Below the pieces are notes generated by a model, which made no database searches, had not been told where the DNA came from, and was given only the letters and a program-made list of their open reading frames with translations. A stretch of 64,000 bases of DNA from an uncultured Prevotella sp. (GTDB lineage: Bacteria; Bacteroidota; Bacteroidia; Bacteroidales; Bacteroidaceae): positions 19,042-83,041 of the forward strand of contig ONYL01000011.1 in assembly GCA_900322035.1 (NCBI GenBank), given 5' to 3'. Positions 19,024 to 28,047 of this stretch are shown piece after piece; position 1 is the stretch's first letter, and the number at the start of each line of letters is the position of its first letter. Made by a program: the position numbers and the translations under genes.

Positions 19024-20361
19024 ATGGAAGTTGAAAAAATTCTTCAAGAGCTTGAACGCAAGCATCCGGGCGAGGCAGAATTTCTGCAGGCCGTGAAAGA
19101 AGTACTTTACTCTATCAAGGATGTCTACAACCAGCATCCCGAGTTTGAGGAAGCTCACATCATCGAGCGCCTCGTAGAGCCAGAGCGCGTGCACATGTTC
19201 CGCGTGCCATGGGTTGACGATGAGGGCAAGGTACAGGTGAATATCGGCTACCGTGTGCAGTTCAACAGCGCCATTGGTCCGTACAAGGGCGGCCTGCGCT
19301 TCCATCCGTCAGTGAATCTCAGTATCATGAAGTTCCTCGGCTTCGAGCAGACCTTCAAGAATGCCCTCACCACGCTTCCTATGGGTGGTGCCAAGGGCGG
19401 TTCCGACTTTGCTCCCCGTGGCAAGAGCGACGCTGAGGTGATGCGTTTCTGCCAGTCTTTCATGAACGAGCTCTACCGCTATATCGGCCCGGACGAGGAT
19501 GTTCCCGCAGGCGATATCGGTGTAGGTGGTCGTGAGATCGGTTACCTCTTCGGACAATATAAGAGACTCACCCATCAGTTCCAGGGCGTGCTCACAGGCA
19601 AGGGCATGGAATGGGGCGGCTCTATCCTCCGTCCTGAGGCAACAGGCTTCGGCGCTCTCTATTTCGTAAAGCAGATGCTGGAGACCCGCAACGAGACCCT
19701 CCAGGGCAAGACCATCGCCATCTCCGGTTTCGGCAACGTGGCTTGGGGTGCTGCCTTGAAGGCTACCCAGCTCGGCGGCAAGGTGATCACCATCAGCGGT
19801 CCTGACGGCTACATCTATGATCCCGCAGGTCTCGACGAGGAGAAGATCAACTATATGCTTGAACTCCGTGCCAGCGGCAACGACGTTTGCGAGCCCTATG
19901 CACAGAAGTTCGCCGGCTCTAAATTCTTCAAGGGTGAGAAGCCCTGGAACCAGAAGGCCGACATCTATCTCACCTGCGCTACTCAGAATGAGCTCAATGG
20001 TGAAGACGCCGACAAGATTATCGCCAACAAGCCTATCGCTGCCGTTGAGGTCAGCAACATGGGTTGCACGGCTGAGGCTGTCGACAAGTTCCTCGCTGCC
20101 CATGTGCTCTTCGCTCCCGGCAAGGCTGTCAACGCTGGCGGTGTAGCAACGAGCGGTCTGGAAATGACGCAGAACTCGATCCGTCTGCACTGGAGCAAGG
20201 AGGAAGTAGACGAGAAACTGCACTACATCATGCACTCTATCCACGAGCAGTGCGTGACCTACGGCAAGGAGCCTAATGGCTACATCAACTATGTGAAGGG
20301 CGCCAACGTGGCCGGCTTCATGAAGGTTGCCAATGCCATGCTCGCTCAGGGCGTCTGCTGA
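19024..20361 (+). CDS. gdhA: NAD(P)-dependent glutamate dehydrogenase
   Basis: This 445-residue enzyme interconverts 2-oxoglutarate plus ammonia and glutamate in the cytoplasm, the main ammonia-assimilation route in many gut Bacteroidales. Family signatures are clear: YRVQFNSAIGPYKGGLRFHP, PMGGAKGGSDFAPRGKSDAE (with the catalytic Lys in GGAKGG), the Asp loop PAGDIGVGGREIGYLFGQYK, and the Rossmann motif ISGFGNVAWGA. Length and motifs fit the hexameric 450-residue class. The coenzyme cannot be settled by eye; most relatives are NADP-dependent. It stands alone between a consensus promoter and a hairpin at 20392-20424. Codon use is strongly biased, as expected for a highly expressed gene. Confidence 0.95.
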   Translation: MEVEKILQELERKHPGEAEFLQAVKEVLYSIKDVYNQHPEFEEAHIIERLVEPERVHMFRVPWVDDEGKVQVNIGYRVQFNSAIGPYKGGLRFHPSVNLSIMKFLGFEQTFKNALTTLPMGGAKGGSDFAPRGKSDAEVMRFCQSFMNELYRYIGPDEDVPAGDIGVGGREIGYLFGQYKRLTHQFQGVLTGKGMEWGGSILRPEATGFGALYFVKQMLETRNETLQGKTIAISGFGNVAWGAALKATQLGGKVITISGPDGYIYDPAGLDEEKINYMLELRASGNDVCEPYAQKFAGSKFFKGEKPWNQKADIYLTCATQNELNGEDADKIIANKPIAAVEVSNMGCTAEAVDKFLAAHVLFAPGKAVNAGGVATSGLEMTQNSIRLHWSKEEVDEKLHYIMHSIHEQCVTYGKEPNGYINYVKGANVAGFMKVANAMLAQGVC

Positions 20362-20391
20362 TACCGACAACTCATATTAGATTTATTTTTC

Positions 20392-20424
20392 AGGGCGCGA
20401 CGTGACGATGTCGCGGCGCGCCCT
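20392..20424 (+). terminator. terminator-like hairpin after gdhA
   Basis: AGGGCGCG (20392-20399) pairs with CGCGCCCT (20417-20424), with further GC pairing inside. The following TTCTTAC is a weak T tract, so efficiency is uncertain. Confidence 0.5.
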
Positions 20425-20507
20425 TCTTACGTCATTTAGAAAGAGAGAGCCATCCCACTCCCCGTCCAAAGGGGCATCCATTTACAGATTATACCAAATT
20501 TAGACTC

Positions 20508-20885
20508 ATGAAAGCAATAAACAGCGACAAAGCCCCCAAGGCTATTGGCCCGTACAGCCAGGCTATACAGGCCAACGGATTCGTTTTCGCATCCGGCCAG
20601 TTACCCATTGACCCCGCGACGGGTTCATTTCCGGAAGGTGGAGTGAAAGAACAGACACGACAGAGCATTCTCAATGCCCAGGCCATCTTGAAACAAGCCG
20701 GGCTTGACCTTTGCGACGTGGTGAAGACGACGGTGTATTTGGCCGATATGAACGATTTTGCGGTAATGAACGAGGTGTACGCACAGTTTTTCAGCGAGCC
20801 CTTCCCCGCCCGTTCGGCCATTGCCGTGAAGACGCTCCCCAAGCAAGCGCTGGTGGAGGTGGAATGCATTGCCGCCACGAAATAA
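20508..20885 (+). CDS. ridA: RidA family enamine/imine deaminase
   Basis: This is a 125-residue protein with the full Rid/YjgF signature: SDKAPKAIGPYSQAIQANGF at the start, FASGQLPIDPATG, and the conserved PARSAIAVKTLP containing the active-site Arg, followed by VEVECIA. RidA proteins form cytoplasmic trimers that hydrolyse reactive 2-aminoacrylate and similar enamines made by PLP enzymes, sparing other enzymes from damage. It is a single-gene unit ending in a strong terminator. No consensus promoter box was seen directly upstream; read-through past the weak gdhA hairpin is possible. Confidence 0.93.
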   Translation: MKAINSDKAPKAIGPYSQAIQANGFVFASGQLPIDPATGSFPEGGVKEQTRQSILNAQAILKQAGLDLCDVVKTTVYLADMNDFAVMNEVYAQFFSEPFPARSAIAVKTLPKQALVEVECIAATK

Positions 20886-20923
20886 TTAATTGGAACAACG
20901 AATCATTAGAGAAAGATCTCTTC

Positions 20924-20953
20924 AACCCCGTAGCTGGTCCTACGGGGTTTTTT
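20924..20953 (+). terminator. rho-independent terminator after ridA
   Basis: AACCCCGTAG (20924-20933) pairs perfectly with CTACGGGGTT (20940-20949) across a six-base loop, and a T run extends to 20953. Confidence 0.9.
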
Positions 20954-21238
20954 CATGCCTTTTTCAGTCCTTCTATCCTTGAAGGTTCTGTCTCTATCTA
21001 TTTTTTTCCCCGAAAAATGATCTCCGGTCGTTTATCTGTCGTGCGGTCTCTCTGCGAGAGGCCGGTTGGTGACTTGGCGGCCTCTGCCCTTCTTTTGTCC
21101 GACTGCAGATAGTTCATAGCCGTATCACTCCCCAATACAGCATCTGGCGGATGACAGCCATTGCCAGACAGCGGTTGGGAGAACGTCGCCTTATAGAGTA
21201 GGGACGCCTTTCTCGCTGCCCTAACTGTTGCTTGTGAT
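20954..21238. other. intergenic stretch, no gene seen
   Basis: No supported gene lies between the ridA terminator and the repeat block that begins near 21239. Open frames on both strands lack recognisable motifs and run across the repeats. Confidence 0.45.
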
Positions 21239-21260
21239 CCCAGCCGGCAAATGCCTCCCC

Positions 21261-21370
21261 ATGGGCCTCCATATGGAATCCCGCGGGCTTCCAACTGCCG
21301 GCCGGCGGGCTTCCATTTGGGGGCCCGTGTCAACAGCCCATTTTCGTGATGTCAACAGCCTGTCTTCATT
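21261..21370. repeat. array of degenerate 22-bp repeats
   Basis: Related units start every 22 bases: ATGGGCCTCCATATGG at 21261, GCGGGCTTCCAACTGCC at 21283, GCGGGCTTCCATTTGGG at 21305, then a second type, GTGTCAACAGCCCATTTTC at 21327 and ATGTCAACAGCCTGTCTTC at 21349. A second block at 55524-55624 also has a 22-bp period and a GGCTTCC core, so this may be one dispersed repeat family. Confidence 0.6.
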
Positions 21371-21572
21371 TTACAAGCTGCCCCGGTTCGGATAGGCTGC
21401 ATTTGGTATCCGTAGGTAAAGTTCTAATTCGGCTGCGAATCTCCATGGGGGAGTCATGGATAGGGCGCATCTGTGTGAAAATGAGATTGGCAGAATCGTC
21501 TCAGACAGGTCAGTAATCCTTAAATTATTGTAACCTTTATCTTCTTAGCGTCCTTTTTCGACCGATAATCGC

Positions 21573-21580
21573 TAATTTTG
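21573..21580 (+). promoter_or_regulatory. -7 box TAATTTTG immediately before the MutS-like gene
   Basis: TAATTTTG fits TAnnTTTG and ends only seven bases before the ATG at 21588, so the transcript would have almost no leader. No clear -33 TTTG was seen. Confidence 0.5.
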
Positions 21581-21587
21581 CAGCCGT

Positions 21588-23390
21588 ATGGAATTGAGAA
21601 AACATTACGAAGGGCGGGTGAGCAGCTTGACAGCCCAGCTCAAGAAGCGGAAAGCCCGCAACCGATATTTTATATCTTTGGAGATTGCTACGTTTGCCGC
21701 TGTCATTGCGTCGGTGGCTGTATATACCGCTACCGAGGGGTACGGACTGCCATGTCTCCTGTCGGGGGTGGCTGCCACAGTGGCCTACATCGTCGCGCGC
21801 TGGGCCGACGGTCGCAATTCGGACGAGATAGAACAGCTCGAAAGCCTTCTGCAGGTAAACAGCGACGAATTGGCCGGTCTTGCAGGCGACTATTCTCCTT
21901 TTGACGACGGTCAACGGTTTGCCGATCCCCATCATCCCTACACTTACGATCTTGACATCTTCGGGCCCGAGAGTTTGTTTCAGCGCATCAACCGCACGGC
22001 GACCACCGGCGGAAGTGAAGTCCTGGCACGGGTCTTGGGCAGGGATCTCAGCAGTGCCGAGGGATTGCTGTGCGAGATTGGCGGAGACATTGCGTCAACG
22101 ATAGACCGTCAGGCTCGGATCATCAATGAGTTTGCCGCCCGTGTGGAATGGCGTGAGCGCTTCATCGCCACAGGCAAAAGACATCCCATCGACACCGCCG
22201 CCCTGTTGGCTGCCACAAAAGAAACGGGTGAGGAGGCCTATCCGTTGTGGCTCGGCTCCCGACTGACCCAGATAGCCATTACCCTTTTGCCTGCAGGATT
22301 GATCGTCTGCATCGCGTTGGCTGTGGCGGGTGAGATCAGTTCCACCCTGCCCACCCTTTGGGCGACAGTCCAGTTCTTTCTCGCCCTCTTTCTGACGCAA
22401 CGCCCTCTGCAAAAAATCAGTAAGCGTCTTGGCAAGCTCACGCGGCAGGTTAAGCCCATGATGGACTTGGCCAGGCTTACCGGGCAGGCCGGCCACGAGT
22501 GGCAGCAACTTGGCGCGGCCGAGCACTGCTGGCATCAGTTAGGACAGATTGTGAAAGCCATCGACCGCCGTGGCAATCTCTTGGGACTGTTGTTCGGCGA
22601 TGCCCTGTTCTTGAGCGACATCCGGCTTGTGGCCCGTGTCCTGCGCTGGCAGAGAGTCTATCTTGACAAACTGCCTCTGTGGGTGGCACTCGTGACACGT
22701 TGTGACGCCTTGGTGAGCATGGCTACGATGCGCTACAACCACCCCGAGGCTGGCAGTGCCGAGATGGTCGATGGCGACGGAGTGAAACTTGAGGCCCGGG
22801 GATTGTGGCATCCTTTCCTTGGCAGAAAGGCCGTGAAGAACGATTTCACCGTAGCCGACCGCAATTTCTATATCATCACGGGAGCCAACATGGCGGGCAA
22901 GAGCACTTTCCTGCGTGCTGTAGGCGTCAACTATGTGCTGGCCATGAACGGCATGCCGGTGTTTGCTGAGGTCTTCCGCTGCAAACGCTTCAACCTCTTC
23001 AGCAGCATGCGCACGAGCGACGACCTTGCCCACGGCATCAGCTATTTCAACGCGGAGCTCCTGCGCATCAAGCAGCTGATCGCTTCGTGTGAGGCGCATC
23101 GCCACACTCTGATCATTTTAGACGAGATCCTCAAGGGCACCAACTCCCTCGACAAGCTCAATGGCTCGCGGATGTTCTTGGAGTGGATCTCGCGGAAGTC
23201 TGTGAGCGGCATTGTGGCCACTCACGACCTCGAACTCTCAAAGATGGAGGGGGAGCGGTTTCACAACTATTGTTTTGAGATCGGACTCGGCGACAAAGTA
23301 ACGTATTCCTATAAAATCACGCAGGGGGTGGCGCGCAATCAGAATGCAACCTTCCTCTTGCGGCAGATTATCAACGATAAGCAAATATGA
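21588..23390 (+). CDS. membrane-associated MutS-family ATPase (MutS domain V protein)
   Basis: This 600-residue protein joins predicted membrane helices to a MutS-type ATPase. Near the N-terminus is a helical pair (residues ~30-67, FISLEIATFAAVIASVAVY and GLPCLLSGVAATVAYIVA), and a second pair lies at about 225-270 (IAITLLPAGLIVCIALAVAG). The C-terminal third is the ABC-type ATPase of MutS: Walker A GANMAGKST, the Walker B region TLIILDEILKGTNSLDKLNG and the H-loop GIVATHDLELSKME. The mismatch-recognition and connector domains of MutS are absent, so it is not a standard repair protein. Such membrane MutS-like proteins are common in Bacteroidota and their role is unknown. The start is fixed by the family-like opening MELRKHYEGRVSSL. 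Its stop overlaps the start of the next gene (ATGA), so the two are translationally coupled. Confidence 0.85.
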   Translation: MELRKHYEGRVSSLTAQLKKRKARNRYFISLEIATFAAVIASVAVYTATEGYGLPCLLSGVAATVAYIVARWADGRNSDEIEQLESLLQVNSDELAGLAGDYSPFDDGQRFADPHHPYTYDLDIFGPESLFQRINRTATTGGSEVLARVLGRDLSSAEGLLCEIGGDIASTIDRQARIINEFAARVEWRERFIATGKRHPIDTAALLAATKETGEEAYPLWLGSRLTQIAITLLPAGLIVCIALAVAGEISSTLPTLWATVQFFLALFLTQRPLQKISKRLGKLTRQVKPMMDLARLTGQAGHEWQQLGAAEHCWHQLGQIVKAIDRRGNLLGLLFGDALFLSDIRLVARVLRWQRVYLDKLPLWVALVTRCDALVSMATMRYNHPEAGSAEMVDGDGVKLEARGLWHPFLGRKAVKNDFTVADRNFYIITGANMAGKSTFLRAVGVNYVLAMNGMPVFAEVFRCKRFNLFSSMRTSDDLAHGISYFNAELLRIKQLIASCEAHRHTLIILDEILKGTNSLDKLNGSRMFLEWISRKSVSGIVATHDLELSKMEGERFHNYCFEIGLGDKVTYSYKITQGVARNQNATFLLRQIINDKQI

Positions 23391-24187
23391 AGATTACGAT
23401 GTTAGGAACGGGGAACGCCCTCGTTACGCGGTGCTACAACACCTGTTTTGTGATGGACAATGGTCGAGACCTTTTGCTCGTCGACGCTGGCGGCGGCAAT
23501 GGCGTACTCTCCCAGCTGGAGCGGGCGGGCATCAGTGGTGGCGACATACACAACATTTTTGTCACCCACGCCCATTCCGACCATATCTTGGGGGTGATAT
23601 GGATGGTTCGCGTGTTTATCCAGCGCCATCTTGCCGGAAAGTTCAGCGGTGAACTTCATGTGTGGAGCCATGAGAAAGTGTTGCGCGTATTGAATTTCAA
23701 TTTGCAGAACATGCTCACGTCGAAGCAGTATGCTGAGGTCGGCCGGTGCGTGCTTTTTCACGAGGTGCACGACGGCGACGAGATCGACTGTGCATCCTTC
23801 CATTTGAAGGTCTTCGACATCCTTTCCACAAAGGAGAAACAGTTTGGCTTTGCCACGATGATGGGTGGAAAGCGTATGGTATGTTTAGGCGATGAGCCTT
23901 TCAATGAGGCCAACGGCGATGTGGTGAAAGGAGCCGACTGGCTGCTGTGCGAGGCATTCTGCAAGTATGCCGACCGCGATGTGTTTCATCCCTATGAGAA
24001 GCATCACTCCACGGCTCGCGACGCTGCCCAGTTAGCCCAGCGCTTAGGCGTTGCCAATCTGATACTCTATCATACCGAGGACAAGACCCTTGCCACGCGC
24101 AAGCACGACTACACCGCTGAGGCCAGCTCCGCTTTTGACGGCAACGTGTTCGTGCCCGATGATCTTGAAGAAATCATTATCCAATAG
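23387..24187 (+). CDS. metallo-beta-lactamase-fold hydrolase (RNase Z-like)
   Basis: This 266-residue protein opens with MKITMLGTGNALVTRCYNTC and carries the metal-binding motif FVTHAHSDHILGV (HxHxDH), an Asp ligand in MVCLGDEPF, and a late His in HHSTARDAAQLA. The layout resembles the RNase Z/ElaC branch of the superfamily, but the small exosite arm of true tRNase Z is not evident. It may process RNA or act on small molecules. It starts at the ATG overlapping the stop of the MutS-like gene, so the two products are probably made together. No terminator with a T run was found in the 150 bases that follow. Confidence 0.85.
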   Translation: MKITMLGTGNALVTRCYNTCFVMDNGRDLLLVDAGGGNGVLSQLERAGISGGDIHNIFVTHAHSDHILGVIWMVRVFIQRHLAGKFSGELHVWSHEKVLRVLNFNLQNMLTSKQYAEVGRCVLFHEVHDGDEIDCASFHLKVFDILSTKEKQFGFATMMGGKRMVCLGDEPFNEANGDVVKGADWLLCEAFCKYADRDVFHPYEKHHSTARDAAQLAQRLGVANLILYHTEDKTLATRKHDYTAEASSAFDGNVFVPDDLEEIIIQ

Positions 24188-24340
24188 TAGCGGTGGCTCC
24201 TCGCTTTTCTCTCTCTTATTTTAGGATACGAAGCCAAGGGTTGGGACACGAATAGGATCCACAGCAGGGGGCGGGCCTTGTACAGGCCTTCATAGAAAAA
24301 CTCAATACTGTTTTGCCGTATGCCCAACTTGTTGCCGTCT

Positions 24341-27256
24341 CTAATTTCTTCTCATTCCCAAGGTGAGCTTGTAGGTCACGTGTAGCATCAAGTAGCGGGG
24401 CAGTGAGTTGGTCCATTGCTCTGTCCGTCCCTGCTCGTTGAGGGTGTATTGTGTGGTCTTCAATTGGCCGAGGATGTCGAAACCGTCGATGGAGACTGAG
24501 AGCTTGTCCTTGAGGAACAGTCGTGTCAGTCTGGCGTTCCACACCCACTCGTTGTCGTTCATCGCCTTGTCGTTGTAGCCCCTGCGGATGTAGTTGGTGA
24601 TGTCGGTAGAGAACTGCAGGTGCCAAGGCAGCCGCCATGTGGCGTTGAGCCCGAGGCTGTTGTTCCAAGCGTTGGTCTTGGAGAAGTCCTCACGGCTTCC
24701 CGACACGTGCTGGTTGCTGAATCCACCGAAGATGTTCACGCTGTTCTCGCCCTTGGAGTAGCCCAAGTCCAACCGCCAGCTGTTCTCCCAAGTGTCCACG
24801 TTGCTGCGCCCCCTGTCTGTTCCGGCTGTCTGCATGAGGTCCACGCTGTGGCGGTAGTAGGTAGAGCCATGCAGGGTGATGTCCAACTCCTTGTGCTTTT
24901 GGAGCGGATGCCAGTCGTAGGTGGCTTGGATCGAGGCGTCCCAGTTGCCGTTGATGTTCTCTGGTCGCGAGTGGGTGATGCCCGTCGTTTTGTCGTAGAC
25001 CACGGAAGTGGCCTGTGCGTTTCGCGTGACGCTCCATTTTGCGCCGCCGTTGATTGAGTTCTGCGTCTGCGGGAAGACAGCATAGAAGAATGCCGAGACA
25101 TCGTAGTTCCGCGAGTTCTTCAGATGTGCGTTGCCGTCGCTCACTTGCAGGGGGTTGCTGTCGTCGTGGATGCCGAGCAGCTGCACCAGGTTGGGTTGCA
25201 TTTCCGACGACGACAGGCTCGCGACCAAGAAGCGGTTTGCCGTGGAGTCGTTGTTGAGGTAATACACCGACAGTTGGCCATTGACCAAGGCGGCGTTGCG
25301 GCTGCGGTCGTATTGGCGCGAGCGGTAATAGCGCAGGTGTTCGTGTTTCAGTTCTATGCCCGTGGAGAGCATCACTTTCAGCGCCGGCCTCATGGTGCCG
25401 TTGCCCCCATCATAGTAGAGGGTGGGAGTGAAGACATGGCTGTTCTGCCACAAGTCGCTCCGGTAGCTGTTGGTGGCGTCGAGCACGTTGAGCAGGGCCT
25501 CGCGCGAGGAGGGCAGCAGGCCGAGCGGGTAGCTCTTCTCCACGTAGTCGGCCAACTGGTCGAGCCTGTAGAGGGAGCTTGCGCTGTGGTCGAAACTCTG
25601 ACGGTAGGCGTAGGAGATTCCCGGCAGTAGGTGCACGTCGGAGTCGCGGTTGAGGGTGAACATATGCTGGTAAGAGGTTCCGCCGTTGAAGTTGAAGCTG
25701 TTGTAGGGCGCGTCTGTATACTGGTTGCGATGGTCCTCGGCGCCAGTAGTGAGGTAGTCGATCTGGTTGATGGCGAAGTTGCGGTTCTTGCCGTGGGAGT
25801 AGTTGGCCGACACATTCGCCGACATGCTGTTCTGCCAGCCTTCCTCCGTCTTGCCAAACGACTTCATCATCGTCACGTTGCCCGCCCAGCTGAGTTGCTG
25901 GCCGTTGCTCCGGCTTTCGTTGCGCACGCGGTTGACCGCCATCTTCATCAGCCGCTGGCTCGCACCGGGCAGGAACAAGCTGTCCAAGAGGTCGCCCGCC
26001 CACGAGGGATTGCCGTTGAACGACCCCGAGAGCGACTGTGAGAACGCGTGGTTCTGACTGAAGGAGAACGAAGAGGAACCGTTGACGATGAGGCCTTTGG
26101 GGTGGATGCTGAATGCGGCCGACAGTTGGTAGAGGCGCGACTTGGTGCGGCTTTGCGTCTTGTTCAGTCCGTAGGTGTCGCCGCCCTCAAGATAGTTTTG
26201 CGTCGTAGTGCGCGAGCGGTATTCATTGTCGGAATAGTTGTAGCTTCCCGTTGCCGACACATAGTCGTCCTCCGTCTTTCCTTCGTGTCGGTAGTCGAAG
26301 CTGGCCATTTTGGTGGCCGTCTTCCCCGACTGCGTCGACGGCTCCACGCCGTAGTCGCCCTCGCCGGGCACGGAAGAGTCGTTGATGTTGTTCGTCTGTC
26401 CCGTCAGTGTGAGCCGGTCCTTCTTGGTGTAGCCCATGGCGAAGGCGCGTCCCGAGTACCGGTTGTTGCTTCCTGCGGCGAGGTCGACGTTGCCTATCAT
26501 GCCCTGGTGGTACTGCTTCTTCAGGTTCACGTCCAGCACGAACTGCTTGTCGCCCGTGTCCACACCCATGAGTCGCGACTGTCGTCCCGCCTTCTCGTAG
26601 GCCTTCACCTTGTCCACCGTGTAGGCCGGCAGGTTCTGCAGGGCTTTCTTGGCGTCGCCGTTGAAGAAGTCGCGGCCGTCGATGAGCAGCGAGCTCACTT
26701 GCCGTCCGTTGATTTTTATCACACCGTTCTCCAGTGTCGCCCCCGGCAACTGGCGGATGAGCGCGTCGAGCATGGAACCCTCGGAGAGCTGGAAGGCCGT
26801 AGCGTCGTAGACGATTGTGTCGCCCTTTGTGACCATCTTGATTTTGGTGGCCTTCACCACCAGCTCGTCGAGCATGGTGGTGTTTTCCTTGAGTTTGATG
26901 TCGCCGAGCCATTGCTGTGCCACGCGCTCACCCATTCTCACCTTCACCCGCTTGTAGGCCGTCTCATAGCCTATGGCCGAGGCGCGCAGGATGTATTCGG
27001 TGTTGTTCTTCACGTTCTCTATATTATAATAGGAGTAGATGTCGTTGCTCCAGGTGGTGTCCGACTTCATGATTGCCGTCGCCACCACCGAGCTGTCCTC
27101 TATGGAGAGCAGCTCCACCGTGGCGTTGGGAATCGTTCGGCCTGTAGCGTCGTCTACAACGCGGCCTGTCAGCTTGCGGGCAGATACCGACAGCGTCACA
27201 ATGAGAAGCAACAGCACGGCTACTGCGCGTTGGATGGGATGAGTGGTTATAGGCAT
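24341..27256 (-). CDS. outer-membrane beta-barrel protein (TonB-dependent receptor-like, OMP_b-brl_3 type)
   Basis: This is a 971-residue outer-membrane protein. From the chosen ATG at 27256 (MPITTHPIQRAVAVLLLLIV) it has a signal peptide ending at ...SVSA, a carboxypeptidase-regulatory-like Ig domain (KLTGRVVDDATGRTIPNATVEL), a plug-like domain (~120-215, with LDALIRQLPGATLENGVIKI and SSLLIDGRDFFNGDAKKAL), and a long beta-barrel ending in LMLHVTYKLTLGMRRN. An alternative start lies six codons upstream at 27274. The chosen start makes its length equal to that of the paralogue at 36600-39515 on the other strand. No SusD partner is adjacent. It may import glycan fragments or act without transport; no TonB box was identified. 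Confidence 0.85.
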   Translation of the reverse strand: MPITTHPIQRAVAVLLLLIVTLSVSARKLTGRVVDDATGRTIPNATVELLSIEDSSVVATAIMKSDTTWSNDIYSYYNIENVKNNTEYILRASAIGYETAYKRVKVRMGERVAQQWLGDIKLKENTTMLDELVVKATKIKMVTKGDTIVYDATAFQLSEGSMLDALIRQLPGATLENGVIKINGRQVSSLLIDGRDFFNGDAKKALQNLPAYTVDKVKAYEKAGRQSRLMGVDTGDKQFVLDVNLKKQYHQGMIGNVDLAAGSNNRYSGRAFAMGYTKKDRLTLTGQTNNINDSSVPGEGDYGVEPSTQSGKTATKMASFDYRHEGKTEDDYVSATGSYNYSDNEYRSRTTTQNYLEGGDTYGLNKTQSRTKSRLYQLSAAFSIHPKGLIVNGSSSFSFSQNHAFSQSLSGSFNGNPSWAGDLLDSLFLPGASQRLMKMAVNRVRNESRSNGQQLSWAGNVTMMKSFGKTEEGWQNSMSANVSANYSHGKNRNFAINQIDYLTTGAEDHRNQYTDAPYNSFNFNGGTSYQHMFTLNRDSDVHLLPGISYAYRQSFDHSASSLYRLDQLADYVEKSYPLGLLPSSREALLNVLDATNSYRSDLWQNSHVFTPTLYYDGGNGTMRPALKVMLSTGIELKHEHLRYYRSRQYDRSRNAALVNGQLSVYYLNNDSTANRFLVASLSSSEMQPNLVQLLGIHDDSNPLQVSDGNAHLKNSRNYDVSAFFYAVFPQTQNSINGGAKWSVTRNAQATSVVYDKTTGITHSRPENINGNWDASIQATYDWHPLQKHKELDITLHGSTYYRHSVDLMQTAGTDRGRSNVDTWENSWRLDLGYSKGENSVNIFGGFSNQHVSGSREDFSKTNAWNNSLGLNATWRLPWHLQFSTDITNYIRRGYNDKAMNDNEWVWNARLTRLFLKDKLSVSIDGFDILGQLKTTQYTLNEQGRTEQWTNSLPRYLMLHVTYKLTLGMRRN

Positions 27257-27323
27257 GTAATGTTTCCTTGTCATTTTATTTTGTAGTTTCAGTGGGTAGA
27301 CAATCTATTGTTGTAGGCGAGGG

Positions 27324-27527
27324 TCAGAGGTCGCTGTCTTCCAACTGGAACAAGTCGTTGACCGGCTTTCCAAAGACTTTTGACAGCTTTAGGGCCAAGA
27401 GCGTGGATGGCGTATACCGTTCCGACTCAATGGCATTGATGGTCTGTCGGCTGACGCCTATCTCCTCCGCGAGCTGCTGCTGCGTAATCCTGTGTATGGC
27501 TCGCTCCACACGAATGTTGTTCTTCAT
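27324..27527 (-). CDS. XRE-family helix-turn-helix regulator
   Basis: This 67-residue protein is almost entirely a Cro/C1-type HTH: MKNNIRVERAIHRITQQQLA, EEIGVSRQTINAIESER, then YTPSTLLALKLSKVFGKPVN. The start at 27527 is preferred because a GGAGG lies seven bases upstream and its ATGA overlaps the stop of the preceding gene; an ATG two codons earlier is too close to that site. The family usually pairs with a small membrane protein, as here. The dyads in the promoter of the pair are plausible binding sites for this protein. Confidence 0.9.
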   Translation of the reverse strand: MKNNIRVERAIHRITQQQLAEEIGVSRQTINAIESERYTPSTLLALKLSKVFGKPVNDLFQLEDSDL

Positions 27528-28003
27528 CGCCATTCCTCCTTTTCGTTGTGTGTTTCTGCCCTCATCTTGTGGATCTCCCAATGGAAGCGGAGAATGAACA
27601 GCAGGAAGATCAGCATTCCCTGATACATCATGACGTAGAGCCATGGAAAGCCGTAGAAGAGCAGCTCAAAGGCGATGAACAATAGCGCGTTGGCCGTGAA
27701 GGCCCACATCAGTGAGCGCAGGCGCAGCAACAGGGTCAGTTCGTCCTCTTCCTTCAGGGCCGACATGGCGACGAAATACAGTCCCAAGTAGCCCGCCACC
27801 ATTTCTATCTCGTCATACCAAGAGTCGTTGGTCACGATGAAGCCCTCGTTGCCAAAAGAAAAGTCGGGCACCACTGAGAACACCTTGGAAGAGAAGGCTG
27901 GCAGCGCATCCGCAAAATCGAGGATGGTGACCAACAAGGCAACTCCTATCAGCACCCATCCTATGGCATTGAAGCGGTGGGGCAAAAGAAAATACTTTTT
28001 CAT
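27524..28003 (-). CDS. small four-helix membrane protein paired with XRE regulator
   Basis: This 159-residue protein is predicted to have four membrane helices: AIGWVLIGVALLVTILDFAD, MVAGYLGLYFVAMSAL, SLMWAFTANALLFIAFELLF and YVMMYQGMLIFLLFILRFHW. I do not recognise a defined family, but membrane protein plus a ~67-residue XRE regulator is a recurring two-gene unit in bacteria. Its stop overlaps the start of the regulator by four bases. It could be a sensor that sequesters the regulator, or merely its target. Confidence 0.75.
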   Translation of the reverse strand: MKKYFLLPHRFNAIGWVLIGVALLVTILDFADALPAFSSKVFSVVPDFSFGNEGFIVTNDSWYDEIEMVAGYLGLYFVAMSALKEEDELTLLLRLRSLMWAFTANALLFIAFELLFYGFPWLYVMMYQGMLIFLLFILRFHWEIHKMRAETHNEKEEWR

Positions 28004-28047
28004 AATCTCTACTTTTTATAAGTGAATACTCATGTTGTTGAACGCTA

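Noticed and set aside
20998-21333. A 111-codon minus-strand frame between ridA and the MutS-like gene
   Set aside because: It runs across the 22-bp repeats, has no family resemblance, and its ends are not supported by promoter or coupling.
26048-27286. A 412-codon + strand frame opposite the first outer-membrane barrel gene
   Set aside because: Composition is that of an antisense shadow (runs of His, Val and Arg); no motif is recognisable.
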